Positions 56,001-62,191 are shown, numbered from the stretch's first letter. The stretch is 64,000 bases of DNA from Sweltsa coloradensis (GCA_024449915.1 JAMZAV010000777.1:372001-436000), one strand, 5' to 3'. The notes: generated by a model not told the origin, from the letters alone. Numbers and translations: made by a program.

Positions 56001-56668
56001 ACAGTCATTTAACATCTGTGCAGGATGTTCAACGTTGGTAACAGAAAAATGGCTCGTAAAAGAAGGATTTGTTTATTTAATGCTGGGATGCGACTATATC
56101 AGTTTTTAATAATAATCCTAACTCAATTCCAAATGTCGGGTAATTGGATTGGTGCTTTTGGTGCCGAGGTCGCCGGGCTAAGCATTGCGTTTCTTTATCT
56201 AATTTAATAATAATAATTTAAGAAAATAAAACATGAATTTCATTCTCTTTCGGCCTTCATTTTTGTTTTAAGTATACAAAGTGAGAATATCCCCTTTTTG
56301 TCATAAAAGCAAAACAGTTATTTAATTTTTTATTTTAAGGTATAAGAGGTTGTGATTTATGTGAACGTGAGGTATAATATAGAGAAATCGTCCTAATACT
56401 ATATAATAATACCAATATAAATGGTAAAATTAAATAAGACACACTTGGAAACACTCGATATTGATGCACCGGTACGTAAACCGTGTGTCTACCGGTGTTG
56501 ACAGTTTGTTGTGTACATCTTGGTACATCTTAGAACAATAGCGAATTAATTGAACCCACCTGTATTCTCTTCAACGGCGTCGTCGTCCGCGCACACAATT
56601 CCAGATATCGAAAGAACGGTAAATATCGACACGAGGAAGGTGACACAATCGTCCCACTGTAATAACAT
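28505..56668 (-). CDS. Secreted three-WAP-domain protein, complete, four exons
   Basis: Join on the minus strand of 56668-56560, 32476-32288, 31022-30849 and 28695-28505, giving 220 aa. Residues 1-27 are a signal peptide, with cleavage likely after VCA. Three WAP-like domains follow with cysteines 48/63/69/76/77/85, 109/123/129/134/135/143 and 168/183/189/194/195/203. The spacing is a strict C-x13-14-C-x5-C-x4-6-CC-x7-C. Canonical WAP domains have eight cysteines; all three here have six, lacking what looks like the C2-C7 pair. All three internal junctions are phase 1, so each domain is a symmetrical module. WAP proteins are typically protease inhibitors or antimicrobial/matrix factors; the specific role is unknown. 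The first intron is 24 kb. Confidence 0.88.
28720..29146 (-). mobile_element. tRNA-derived SINE (~430 bp), copy 1
   Basis: On the minus strand a tRNA-like head (GCTCGTTGGTCTTGTGGTT, B-box-like AGGGTTCATTTCCC, 29060-29146) is followed by a ~300-bp body and an AAATA-type tail at 28700-28735. It is ~90% identical by eye to 47222-47629. Confidence 0.8.
29685..30480 (+). repeat. Interspersed repeat R (copy 1), split by a LINE fragment
   Basis: 29685-29904 plus 30346-30480 align with 33415-33790 and 46870-47215 (GACATGCGTTTTAGCAAATT, AGGGCTGTCCAT, GACAACTTTGCAAAGTTTCA). The class is unknown and no ORF is present. Confidence 0.75.
29905..30348 (+). mobile_element. LINE 3'-end fragment in repeat R
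   Basis: Encodes ERLRWYGHVRRMKQDRIPRR and KVGRPRDRWRYQIKWNVEER, a C-terminal signature of several LINE ORF2 proteins (RWxGHVxRM, GRPxxRW), then a stop and a (ATT)n tail. The intact site at 33632-33660 (CTGGCTGATTAAGACAAAAT) marks the insertion point between CTGGCTGA and TTAAGACA. Confidence 0.78.
30849..31022 (-). CDS. WAP gene exon 3 (WAP domain 2)
   Basis: 174 nt, acceptor TCTGTTGCAAG, donor GTAAGT. Core: RECPTEPFMESFAVRNCTKD, then ADCWPRICCQDGFHSYCR. The nearer AG at TTGCCCAG would break the phase, so the upstream acceptor was chosen. Confidence 0.85.
31813..32035. mobile_element. Foldback MITE in WAP intron 2
   Basis: TATAAATACAATCAATTGGT and GTCGGGTCATT at the left mirror AATGACCCGACCAATGAATT and GTATTTATA at the right. 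The total is ~220 bp with no ORF. Confidence 0.7.
32288..32476 (-). CDS. WAP gene exon 2 (WAP domain 1)
   Basis: 189 nt with acceptor TTTTACAG and donor GTGAGT. Core: VCPDPRGRSLPRFTLPCKTD, then AECRVLGEQCCNEGGKYRCR. The loop between the third cysteine and CC is two residues longer than in the other domains. A basic tail (KHKPELKHR) ends the exon. Confidence 0.88.
32601..32799. mobile_element. Possible hAT-like MITE (CAGTGGCGT ends)
   Basis: GCCAGTGGCGT near 32607 mirrors ACGCCGCTGGC near 32790, with inner CCAGGAATT and G-rich tracts. No target duplication was found. It lies just upstream of WAP exon 2, in intron 1. Confidence 0.4.
33415..33790 (+). repeat. Interspersed repeat R (copy 2, uninterrupted)
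   Basis: Reference copy for the split one at 29685-30480. It contains the uninterrupted CTGGCTGATTAAGACA site. Confidence 0.75.
34388..34574. mobile_element. 187-bp MITE abutting a Helentron-like element
   Basis: CTAAAAAGTAAAAAATAAAT to AAGCGTTGGGCGCTT on the left mirrors AAGCGCCCAACGCTT to the terminal TTTTTTACTTTTTAG. It is a mariner-like AT-rich foldback. The family A copy begins at the next base. Confidence 0.75.
34575..35178 (+). mobile_element. Helentron-like family A
   Basis: TTGGATGAGCGAAGCGAAG at the 5' end; CATCCATCAACGCGGCGGGA, then CTTAAGCGTT and TTCTTAGT at the 3' end. The 5' TTGGATGAG pairs with the sub-terminal CTCATCCA, and AACGC/GCGTT form the 3' hairpin. No Rep/helicase gene. 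Confidence 0.82.
35199..35756 (+). mobile_element. Helentron-like family A
   Basis: 558-bp copy in tandem with the previous one, 20 bp apart. Same ends, with CCTAGT terminus. Confidence 0.85.
35900..36065 (+). repeat. ~150-bp repeat unit TGATGAATTAATTGATT
   Basis: Shared with 37300-37445, 37446-37620 and 38818-38985 (TTCAGCTCGATTGGACATTG, CCCATATAAAACTTTAATTA). The first unit of a broken tandem series. Confidence 0.7.
36058..37295 (+). mobile_element. TTAGACGAGTGAGC-family element with internal hAT
   Basis: Starts TTAGACGAGTAAGCGAAGCG, continues ACGCTACTCGATCGGGCCTT, and ends TACTCAACACATGGCTCACT then CACTCGTCTAA. The terminal hairpin CAACGACTTTGGCGTT is missing. It is interrupted by the hAT at 36306. 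A block at 36995-37200 (CGACGACAGCCAAGACAACA, TGGCTGGTTCTGACCAGCA) is shared with 46560-46790. Confidence 0.65.
36306..36852. mobile_element. hAT non-autonomous element, perfect 8-bp TSD (TTAGAAAT)
   Basis: CAGTGTTGAATTCAG and CTGAATTCAACACTG ends with TTAGAAAT at 36298-36305 and 36853-36860. The arms extend through CCTGGGGAGGGCA. No ORF. Confidence 0.9.
37300..37620 (+). repeat. Two tandem ~150-bp repeat units
   Basis: Same family as 35900-36065. Each unit has GAATCTGTTAATTGATTCAT and TATTGTCATC. Confidence 0.7.
37626..38816 (+). mobile_element. Helentron-like family B, long copy
   Basis: TTGGATGAGCGAAGCGAAG to CGCTCATCCAACAACGCGCC, then AAAAAGCGTT and CCTAGT. It is longer than the other family B copies (1.19 kb) through extra unrelated AT-rich sequence at about 38030-38730. 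The 3' hairpin region is diverged. Confidence 0.75.
38818..38985 (+). repeat. ~150-bp repeat unit
   Basis: Fourth unit of the 35900 family, directly after the Helentron-like element. The element appears inserted within the tandem series. Confidence 0.65.
38990..40450. other. No gene recognised (WAP intron 1)
   Basis: Contains a ~31-bp tandem duplication (TTGAGGACAATTACAGATAA) at 39756-39816 and a G-run with CCAGTGGCGCAACTA near 39893 suggesting a decayed hAT-like element. Otherwise unassigned. Confidence 0.45.
40461..41302. mobile_element. hAT element with GGAACC-repeat ends, perfect TSD (CTTTTTAC)
   Basis: The ends CAGGGATTGGAACC and GGTTCCAATCCCTG are flanked by CTTTTTAC at 40453-40460 and 41303-41310. 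Both subterminal regions are GGAACC/GAACCG hexamer arrays (40470-40660 and 41155-41295). No transposase. Confidence 0.92.
41311..42590. other. No gene recognised (WAP intron 1)
   Basis: AT-rich with a short GT repeat near 42300. An 89-codon minus-strand open frame at 41983-42252 has no recognisable motif. Confidence 0.4.
42597..43922. mobile_element. hAT-like element (CAGGGGCGTAGC ends) holding a Helentron-like insert
   Basis: CAGGGGCGTAGCTAGG and CCTGGCTACGCCCCTG with inner C-runs. The flanks ATTCTATT and ATTTTTTT match 6 of 8. Most of its length is the family A element at 42833-43788. Confidence 0.65.
42833..43788 (+). mobile_element. Helentron-like family A with internal triplication
   Basis: Standard ends. 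A ~180-bp block (GCGATATTTTCG through AAGCTTTTAATATAAG) occurs three times, at about 43095-43260, 43275-43435 and 43450-43615, making this copy longer than usual. Confidence 0.8.
44076..44640 (+). mobile_element. Helentron-like family A
   Basis: 565 bp, TTGGATGAGCGTAGCGAGCG to CATCAACGCGGCGGGACTTA and CCTAGT. A clean reference copy. Confidence 0.85.
44645..46560. other. No gene recognised (WAP intron 1)
   Basis: Several open frames of 67-89 codons exist on both strands, but none has a recognisable motif, and codon-level conservation cannot be tested here. No bounded repeats were seen. The least repetitive stretch of the intron. Confidence 0.45.
46560..46790. repeat. Repeat shared with 36995-37200
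   Basis: GGCGAGCTCTGG, CGACGACAATGACAACAC and TGGCTGGTTCTGACCAGCA are common to both. 61310-61360 is a reverse-oriented fragment. Open frames here follow the GAC/CGA composition and are not taken as genes. Confidence 0.55.
46870..47215 (+). repeat. Interspersed repeat R (copy 3, diverged)
   Basis: Aligns with 33415-33790 (GCGTTTTAGGCAAATTC, GTAGGGCTGTCATG, CAAAGTTTCATTTACGTCGG). Confidence 0.65.
47222..47629 (-). mobile_element. tRNA-derived SINE (~410 bp), copy 2
   Basis: Minus-strand head GGCTCGTTGGTCTTGTGG, TTAGCATATCTGCTTCCA, GGGTTCGTTTCCCG (A and B boxes), body as in 28720-29146, tail (AAAT)n at 47214-47230. The anticodon-loop region reads CTTCCAA, as in a tRNA-Gly(TCC). Confidence 0.82.
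47641..48386. mobile_element. TTAA-flanked DNA transposon (GGGCACCCGG ends)
   Basis: The ends GGGCACCCGGACGTG and CACATCCGGGTGCCC lie between TTAA at 47637-47640 and 48387-48390. TTAA targets are used by piggyBac and Kolobok elements. No transposase, so the superfamily is unresolved. Confidence 0.82.
48395..48990. other. No gene recognised
   Basis: AT-rich. A 74-codon open frame at 48564-48788 has no recognised motif. Confidence 0.4.
49040..49200 (-). mobile_element. tRNA-like SINE
   Basis: The minus strand has B-box AGTTCGAATCC preceded by an A-box-like CGGCTCAGTATTTCAGG. No proper acceptor stem was seen, so it is not called as a tRNA gene. Confidence 0.5.
49210..50040. other. No gene recognised
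   Basis: A plus-strand open frame of 84 codons (49437-49691) ends near AATAAA signals but has no known domain. Confidence 0.35.
50041..50095. repeat. (TA)n microsatellite
   Basis: Nearly pure TA for ~35 bp, extending into TTATTATATTATATTATT. Confidence 0.9.
50131..50390 (+). other. Open frame sharing a 40-bp block with the left-edge insertion
   Basis: An 85-codon frame containing QLHLREGFPINEIEKY is followed by AATAAA near 50412. The underlying CAATTACACCTACGGGAG and GTTTCCCGA sequence recurs at 187-213, where the same frame would read QLHLRECFPTNQIEKY. This may be part of an unrecognised repeat rather than a gene. Confidence 0.3.
50497..51100. repeat. Large near-perfect palindrome, ~290-bp arms
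   Basis: 50497-50783 mirrors about 50810-51100 with few differences, leaving a loop of about 30-40 bp (GAGTTAGTTGTAACTTCATG...). The arms carry CTCGCGAGACGTTGGAATGC and ACTGCCGTAATTA. No ORF or target duplication was identified. Confidence 0.8.
51186..51337. mobile_element. MITE with TATACTCAAACCGTG ends, copy 1
   Basis: CTCAAACCGTGTCTTACTT and AAGTAAGACACGGTTTGAG ends are flanked by TATA. The inner CCTGAGCGACCCTTCTTT mirrors a diverged partner. A second copy is at 52783-52905. Confidence 0.85.
51863..52629 (+). mobile_element. Helentron-like family A with internal duplication
   Basis: TTGGATGAGCGTAGCGAGCG to CAACGCGGCGGGACTTTAGC and CCTAGT. The GCGAT..GCTACAACGTTCATATT block occurs twice (52125-52265 and 52290-52440). 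Confidence 0.83.
52630..52745 (+). mobile_element. tRNA-like SINE fragment
   Basis: GGCGCAGGTCCGAAGCGCAC, then B-box-like GGGTTCGAATTGG and a short AATAAAAG-containing tail. Directly adjoins the Helentron-like terminus. Confidence 0.45.
52783..52905. mobile_element. MITE with GAAACCGTGTCTTAC ends, copy 2
   Basis: Same family as 51186-51337 with conserved termini and a shortened or rearranged middle. Confidence 0.8.
53000..54790. other. Mostly unassigned; decayed Helentron-like traces
   Basis: 53206-53265 (GCGTTGTTGAACGAGC) and 53610-53800 (GCCGAACGGATACTTCGATC, AATCGAAGAATGATTTCTCA) look like old Helentron-like pieces. The 89-codon frame at 53822-54091 has no recognised motif. Confidence 0.4.
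54795..55494 (+). mobile_element. Helentron-like family C
   Basis: ATTGCGAGCGAAGCGGCG at the 5' end; GCTCGCTTATCAACGCGTCC, then AACTGAGCGTTTCCTAGT at the 3' end. The body (CCATAACGTTCGAACGGAGG) is unlike families A and B, but the inverted sub-terminal repeat and AACGC/GCGTT hairpin are kept. Confidence 0.72.
55500..56550. other. No gene recognised (WAP intron 1, proximal)
   Basis: A 60-codon frame at 56025-56207 with one hydrophobic stretch and a nearby AATAAA cannot be supported as a gene. Confidence 0.4.
56560..56668 (-). CDS. WAP gene exon 1 (signal peptide)
   Basis: Starts MLLQWDDCVTFLVSIFTVLS and ends DDDAVEENT plus one base, with donor GTGGGT. The hydrophobic core spans residues 9-25. 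Linkage to the distant exon 2 rests on strand, a phase-1 match and a signal peptide joined to secreted-type domains, so it is strong but not proven. Confidence 0.78.
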
Positions 56669-56860
56669 TCTGAGACTGAGCTAGGTGCACCACACTACTG
56701 TGTGTGTTTGTGTGTGGGCACGCTGTATTCTTTTCATAGATCCTCGCTCGTGAGTCTTAACTCTTACTTTCACCGAGTCATTTTTCCCGCAACCCGAGCT
56801 AGCTCCTCAGTCCTCGGCATTTGACGACGTGTTAAGTAATACACAACAAAGGGCATGACT
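56669..56860 (-). promoter_or_regulatory. Probable WAP gene 5' UTR/promoter
   Basis: Located by position only. A weak TATA-like CTATGAAAAGAAT lies ~65 bp upstream of the ATG on the minus strand, near a GT/CA-rich tract at 56697-56717. Confidence 0.3.
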
Positions 56861-57194
56861 GTCAAATGTTAAACTATTCATTTTTTTAGCATAGGAAATC
56901 ATTGTTTATTACATACTGTAGAATAACCAGAGCGAGATTTTAGGAGAATAACAATAAAGAATCTTATAGCGATCGAGTAGTGTTCACAATATATATTGGC
57001 GTTGCTTTAAAAAAATGCAAAACATCGATCTTTATCAAAAAGTTATAACTATTTTCATTATCTTATAAAGCTAACTCCTCATTTTAACTCCTTTGTGTGA
57101 ATTGTTAAAAAATAAAATTTAAGTAAAATAAAATGACTAATTAATTGATACCTAAAGACAATGATAATGTTCACTATATTATATGAAAATCAAT

Positions 57195-57290
57195 TCAGAT
57201 TTACAAAATCCAGCTTACCGGGTATCGAGCCTGGGTCTCCTGATTGCCGGTCGGATGCTTTATCTCTAAGCTACCAAGACGGTTAACTTA
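57195..57290 (-). mobile_element. tRNA-like SINE
   Basis: The minus strand reads CTTGGTAGCTTAGAGATAAA (A-box-like), then GGCTCGATACCCGG (B-box-like) and GGATTTTGTAAATCTG. Confidence 0.6.
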
Positions 57291-57861
57291 ATTACTTCTC
57301 TTTAAAACTTATAATATACAACAATGTTTTGTGTTTTGTTTTTTCCTAGAATAACAATGAGTGTTACATAATAATGTTCGCTTTCCATTTCTTTTTGTAA
57401 AGTTGATAATATGCTTGATGATATAAAGTTAACTGATTCATTTCTTGATTTTAAAAGACAATCATAAGGAAGATTTTAAAATCACAATTTTATATCATAG
57501 ACGAATATCTAAATTGATGTATGTAAACTAGTTGATGACCTAGGGCCTATATATACCATTGCATATAATTAATCTATAATGCTTTCTTGTATCACTTTAA
57601 TGTATTGCATTGTTGTCATGTATCACTTTCAAATTAATGTATTGACCATTGTGTAGTACACAATCACAAATTTGTAATATGGTGCAAGATGAAATAAATA
57701 AATAAATATTTATTTATACGCGTTATTATTAGTTTTTATCGACAGCTGATGATGAACGCGAGAGACTGATTCGGGAGGTCTGGCGATTGATAACCCACCA
57801 CCGGGATCCCGACTAAAAGTATTTTTCCAAGGTTTGCAAGGGATTGAGTCATCTTATACCC

Positions 57862-57937
57862 CAGGCCACTGCTTCCTAGATGTTGCTCGTAACGAGGAGC
57901 CACGAACAACATCTAGGAGGCAGTGCTCCAGGCCTTG
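57862..57937. repeat. Short hairpin palindrome
   Basis: CCAGGCCACTGCTTCCTAGA and TGTTGCTCG fold onto CGAACAACATCTAGGAGGCA and GTGCTCCAGG with a ~15-bp loop. Confidence 0.75.
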
Positions 57938-58119
57938 GACATTCCCTTCATAACCACCCTGATCCAAAATACCTAGTTCTACACCTGAAGGGGGCAGATT
58001 TTCTAGGACAAATTAAAAAATATATCGAAGTTCCCATGTTCTTGTTCGAATTTCAATTGACTCCTATGCTAGTTCACGGTGTTTGTATCTGTGACATTCC
58101 TTCCATTGGAAATATTTGT

Positions 58120-58360
58120 AATCAAGCTGATGGGAGATATTTTAGAGGAATGTTAAGAAGACAAGTTGATGTCGATCCTTACCACAGAATATCCATAAGT
58201 GAACGACAACTCTCTAGAAACAACACGGGTGTTCCCTTAATACCACCTAGGGCCAGAACATCGGCGTACCAGAATGGGTTTTTAATCGATCTGTTTCGTT
58301 GTGGAATCTTCTGCCAAGTGACAGATGTTTCAGCATTAGTATATGAGGTTTTTTAATTAG
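58120..58360 (+). mobile_element. LINE ORF2 C-terminal fragment
   Basis: VDVDPYHRISISERQLSRNN and PLIPPRARTSAYQNG lead, after a frameshift near 58276, into FFNRSVSLWNLLPSD. This is a typical LINE ORF2 C-terminus (R-T-x-x-Y-x-N-S-F-F-x-R-S-V-x-L-W-N-x-L-P). The upstream open frame from 57880 is not LINE-like. Confidence 0.7.
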
Positions 58361-58589
58361 CAATTTTTAAAGATTTTTTCTTCGATGTGGAAGTGTTTTT
58401 AATATATTTTATTATTATGTTGTGTTTATTTGATATGCATAATTTTCGTTCTTTTGTAATATGGGAATATTGTGTACCAAGGGTAATGCTCTTTCTGTTG
58501 CTCTTACTTTTAAGTATTTTCTTTTATATATTTTTTAATTGGTAACTGTTAGCTGTTAATTGATATGAAAAAATGACTGCAAAATATTA

Positions 58590-58594
58590 TTAAT

Positions 58595-58663
<69 letters not shown>

Positions 58664-58690
58664 AATAAATAATAATAAATAAATAATTTT
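58590..58690. repeat. (AAT)n / (AAAT)n microsatellite
   Basis: More than 20 AAT units followed by AAAT units. Long hydrophobic minus-strand frames across it are repeat artefacts. Confidence 0.92.
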
Positions 58691-58975
58691 ATAAATAAGT
58701 AAATAAATAAATTTTCGACAAACATAATATGCATGATTAGTATAAAGAATAATTGGACTCATGTTCTTTTAGTAAATTAATATATTAATTAAGGGTAAAG
58801 CAATATTTCGGGTACTTTCAGTACCCTTCAAAAGGCAACAAACCAAACAAAACATAAAACTCCGTCTCCCAGCCAAGGTCGACACATCTAACAAACACGG
58901 CCATCTTGATCTCAATAAAAAATACATATTCAAATAAAAAATAAAAATTATACCACAATCATGCCCACAATAGTT

Positions 58976-59314
58976 CTATGGCTTGGGGACAAACTCTTTC
59001 CAAATCGCCGGGAAATCAATGCTGGGAGCACTGATAGCATCATCAGCTACAGACATCAAGGCAGCCTCCTTCAGCCTCCGTTTATGCGAATTTGCTTCGT
59101 GTAGAATGATTGAAGCGTCATGCCAGTTCACATAATGGTGATATTCATAGACGTGCTCCGCTAGTTTTGAGGAGTATACCTTGTGTTGTGCAACGTTGTT
59201 TTTATGTTCCTTTAACCTGACTTCCAGAGGCCTCTTGGTTTCTCCAATGTAGATAGCACCACACTGACATGGAATTGAGTAAACTGCATTTTTCGACGAT
59301 TGTGATACGTTCAA
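58976..59314 (-). pseudogene. GIY-YIG endonuclease domain of a Penelope-like element
   Basis: 112 codons: NAVYSIPCQCGAIYIGETKR contains the VYSI..IYIGET (GIY-YIG) core, then the RLKEHKNN block and EHVYEYHH. It is intact as a domain but detached from its reverse transcriptase. Confidence 0.85.
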
Positions 59315-59528
59315 GGGCTTGGTCTTTCTGTAAGAGCAACGTCTAACTGTTCTTCACCTGTTTTGTTGAACCAAGAACTGGCCTACTTGAATGATGCTTT
59401 CTGTGATAATGGATATCCAAGTCATCTGGTTCGAAAAAATGATTACTCCAACTACAGATAAGACTACGGAAGTTTTGACAGACATTTTTTAGTCAAGTTC
59501 TAGATCCTCCAAAGATTAAAAAACAGTT

Positions 59529-59963
59529 GTGCTGGATTACTACCCTAACTTGTCAGAAAAAATCAGACGTTTACTTTCTCCATTTGGAATACGAACAGTT
59601 TTTCAATCTTCCAGAACTTTAAGAAGTATATTAACAAAAACCAAGCCCTTGAACGTATCACTCAATTCCATGTCAGTGTGGTGCTATCTACATTGGAGAA
59701 ACCAAGAGGCCTCTGGAAGTCAGGTTAAAGGAACATAAAAACAACGTTGCACAACACAAGGTATACTCCTCAAAACTAGCAGAGCACGTCTATGAACATC
59801 ATCATTATGTGAACTGGGATGACGCTTCAATCATTCTACACGAAGCAAATTCACATAAACGGAGGCTGAAGGAGGCTGCCTTGATGTCTGTAGCTGATGA
59901 TGTCATCAGTGCTCCCAGCATTGATTTCCCGGCGATTTGGAAAGAGTTTGTCCCCAAGCCATA
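59529..59963 (+). pseudogene. Penelope linker plus GIY-YIG domain, damaged
   Basis: The linker frame reads YYPNLSEKIRRLLSPFGIRT and LRSILTKTKPLNVS. The ~21-bp segment after GTATCA that encodes the start of the domain in the mirror copy is missing, and the frame shifts there. The remainder (GETKRPLEVRLKEHKNNVAQ) continues in another frame to the stop near 59963. Confidence 0.8.
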
Positions 59964-60161
59964 GAACTATTGTGGGCATGATTGTGGTATAATTTTTATT
60001 TTTTATTTGAATATGTATTTTTTATTGAGATCAAGATGGCCGTGTTTGTTAGATGTGTCGACCTTGGCTGGGAGACGGAGTTTTTTATGTTTTGTTTGGT
60101 TTGTTGCCTTTTGAAGGGTACTGAAAGTACCCGAAATATTGCTTTACCTTTAATTTAATAT

Positions 60162-60424
60162 ACTAGGGAAACGCCAAAGTCGTTGTTAGACGAGTGAGTG
60201 AGCCATGTGTTGAGTACCCGGGAACATTCCTTTTCTTCCCCCTACCTTAGGCCCCCCTAGCCTATCATAGGCTACAGTGGAGCATTATGGCCTAAACTAT
60301 GACCTAAACTTAAATACCCTATTATTTATACGAATATTATAATCAAACTTAAATGCAAATGTTCCCGCGTACTCAACACATGACTCTCTCACTCGTCTAA
60401 CAACGACTTTGGCGTTTCCCTAGT
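60162..60424. mobile_element. Hairpin-ended palindromic element, copy 1
   Basis: ACTAGGGAAACGCCAAAGTC, GTTGTTAGACGAGTGAG at the left mirrors the right end to TTTGGCGTTTCCCTAGT. The inner TGTGTTGAGTACCCGGGAAC mirrors GTACTCAACACATG. 263 bp, no ORF. Confidence 0.82.
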
Positions 60425-60550
60425 CGAGTTGGCTAAAGCGCCCTAATAGCCGAAATGTGGGAGACGTGGGTTCAATGGTCGGGAAAGATTTTGTAATTTC
60501 TGGACTGTATTTTTTTAATTATTTAACATGTTTTGAAATGCATATAACGC
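60425..60550 (+). mobile_element. tRNA-derived SINE
   Basis: TCGAGTTGGCTAAAGCGCCC (A-box region), GTGGGTTCAATGGTCGGGAA (B-box region), then AGATTTTGTAATTTCTGGAC and TTTTGAAATGCAT, as in 20345-20457. Directly adjacent to a hairpin-ended element, as at 20457/20458. Confidence 0.7.
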
Positions 60551-60749
60551 AGTGTAGTCCATCATCTGTGACAATACTATGGAAAACAAAGCCAGTACGA
60601 AATACGTGAAAATATTGCAAGGTTTACTCAATCTACGAGCGGAATTTGGGGGTACTTTGACATCCAACATTCGATTAACCTTGGACACGGCATTTCACAG
60701 CCAGGTAAATAACAAACAAAAAACATTAGGCCTATTTTAAAATGAAAAC

Positions 60750-61037
60750 CATTGTCGTTAAAATAATTCCTATACATTTCAACGTATTTTTCAGTTTTTT
60801 ATTTCTTGCAGGTTTAAATCGCAACGGATTGTGCTCATTTTGTTAGCAGTTCTCAGTTACCTGGTCACGGATGTCTGTTTAAAATTTCAGCTCAGTCTAT
60901 TTGGCCGTTCGGCCGTATGGGACCGGACAGACAGACAGACATTTAACATTTAACATTTAACATTTAACAGAATTAATCACGACCAAGGCCCGATCGAGTA
61001 GCGTTGTAGACTACGTTCGCTGCGCTCACTCGTCTAA
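60750..61037 (-). mobile_element. TTAGACGAGTGAGCGCAGCG-family element
   Basis: The minus strand starts TTAATTAGACGAGTGAGCGC, has ACTACTCGATCGGGCC-type sequence and GTCTGTCTGTCCGG, and matches 36060-36300 (GTAACTGAGAACTGCTAACA). The other end is unresolved. Confidence 0.6.
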
Positions 61038-61047
61038 TTAAGGGACT

Positions 61048-61298
61048 ACTAGGGAAACGCCAAAGTCGTTGTTAGACGAGTGAGCAAGCCATGTGTTGAG
61101 TACCCGGGAACATCCCCTTTCCTCCCCAAAACTTAAGGCTGAATCTAGCTAGCATGGGCATTTTCTCCACAGTATATTAGGCTAGAGTGGCGAATTAGGC
61201 CTTACAGTGTTGACGCGCCCTTATAACAACTAATCTCAAACCCCTCTTATTTGCACTCTTGCTCACTCATCTAACAACGACTTTGGCGTTTCCCTAGT
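61048..61298. mobile_element. Hairpin-ended palindromic element, copy 2
   Basis: Same ends as 60162-60424. The middle diverges after GTACCCGGGAACATCC. Confidence 0.82.
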
Positions 61299-61309
61299 TA
61301 TGGTCATCG

Positions 61310-61815
61310 TCGTCAAGGGGGTTGTCAGGGAAGGGGTAGAGGTCCCCGACGACGACTGCCACAGAGGTCGCATCTTTTCGTGGAGTATATATACTTCACT
61401 TTTATACTTACCAGCTGATGTTTGCGAGATGGACTTAGTCTAATTCGATCGTCTTTTACCATACGCAGAGCAATGCTCTGTGCCAAATACACGACCATAT
61501 GGTTTAGGCCGACGTAAAGCGTACACATATCTAACATTCATGACGTAGGTTAGAATAAAGTATAGGTGGTCTAGTCTCCGATTTTAATTATACCTTTATA
61601 TGGCGTAGTACTGCGTGTATACTGTATAGGGTCTACTGCGGTATTGCACTGTTTCTTGTGGATGGTCAATTGGTCATCATTATTAATTAGTTGATGAATT
61701 TAAACAAGAATAATGACATTACCTTTAGAGAATGACATACCGTATTGACAACAAAAACATACGAAAAATCACCGACTGATAGCGACTATATCTGAATTGT
61801 TTTTATATCGTAGGC
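61310..61815. other. No gene recognised
   Basis: Begins with a fragment of the CGTCGTC-rich repeat shared with 46560-46790, then unassigned AT-rich sequence. Confidence 0.4.
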
Positions 61816-61819
61816 TGTG

Positions 61820-62118
61820 GCCTATTTTTCATATGGAAAATCTAAACAAATGCTACCGATATTTTTAAAAATCCCATTTTATTTATTGTAGTTTTAAATC
61901 GAAATGGATATTGCTCGTTTTGTTAGCAGTTCTCAGTTACCTGGTCACGGATGTGTGTTTAAAATTTCAGCCCAGTCTATTTGGCCGTTCGGCCGTATGA
62001 GCCTGGACAGACAGACAGACAGACATTTAACATACATACATTGGACAATGCTCACGGCCAAGGCCCGATCGAGTATAGCGTTAGGGAAGACTTACGTTCG
62101 CTGCGCTCACTCGTCTAA
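61820..62118 (-). mobile_element. TTAGACGAGTGAGCGCAGCG-family element, second copy
   Basis: Shares TTTGTTAGCAGTTCTCAGTT, CCTGGTCACGGATGT and TTTGGCCGTTCGGCCGTATG with 60835-60930. Confidence 0.65.
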
Positions 62119-62191
62119 AAAGAACATGATGAGTCCAATTATTGTTTATACTAATTAAACCTATAACTGTTCTAAGAATCTCAGTAGTTAT

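Larger units (their letters stand above)
58790..60150. mobile_element. Inverted pair of Penelope-like element 3' fragments
   Basis: 58790-59320 (minus) and 59630-60150 (plus) are mirror copies ending in AAAGCAATATTTCGGGTACT, separated by ~310 bp that belongs to the plus-strand copy. Both encode a GIY-YIG nuclease domain. The spacer encodes the linker (SEKIRRLLSPFGIRTVFQSS) that joins RT to GIY-YIG in Penelope-like elements. Ends in GGGTACTGAAAGTACCC. Confidence 0.8.

Noticed and set aside
57880..58356. 158-codon open frame as a host gene
   Set aside because: Its 5' part overlaps a hairpin palindrome and its 3' part is a frameshifted LINE C-terminus; only the latter is supported.
58549..58762. 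Minus-strand frames encoding long Leu/Ile runs
   Set aside because: They are translations of the (AAT)n microsatellite.
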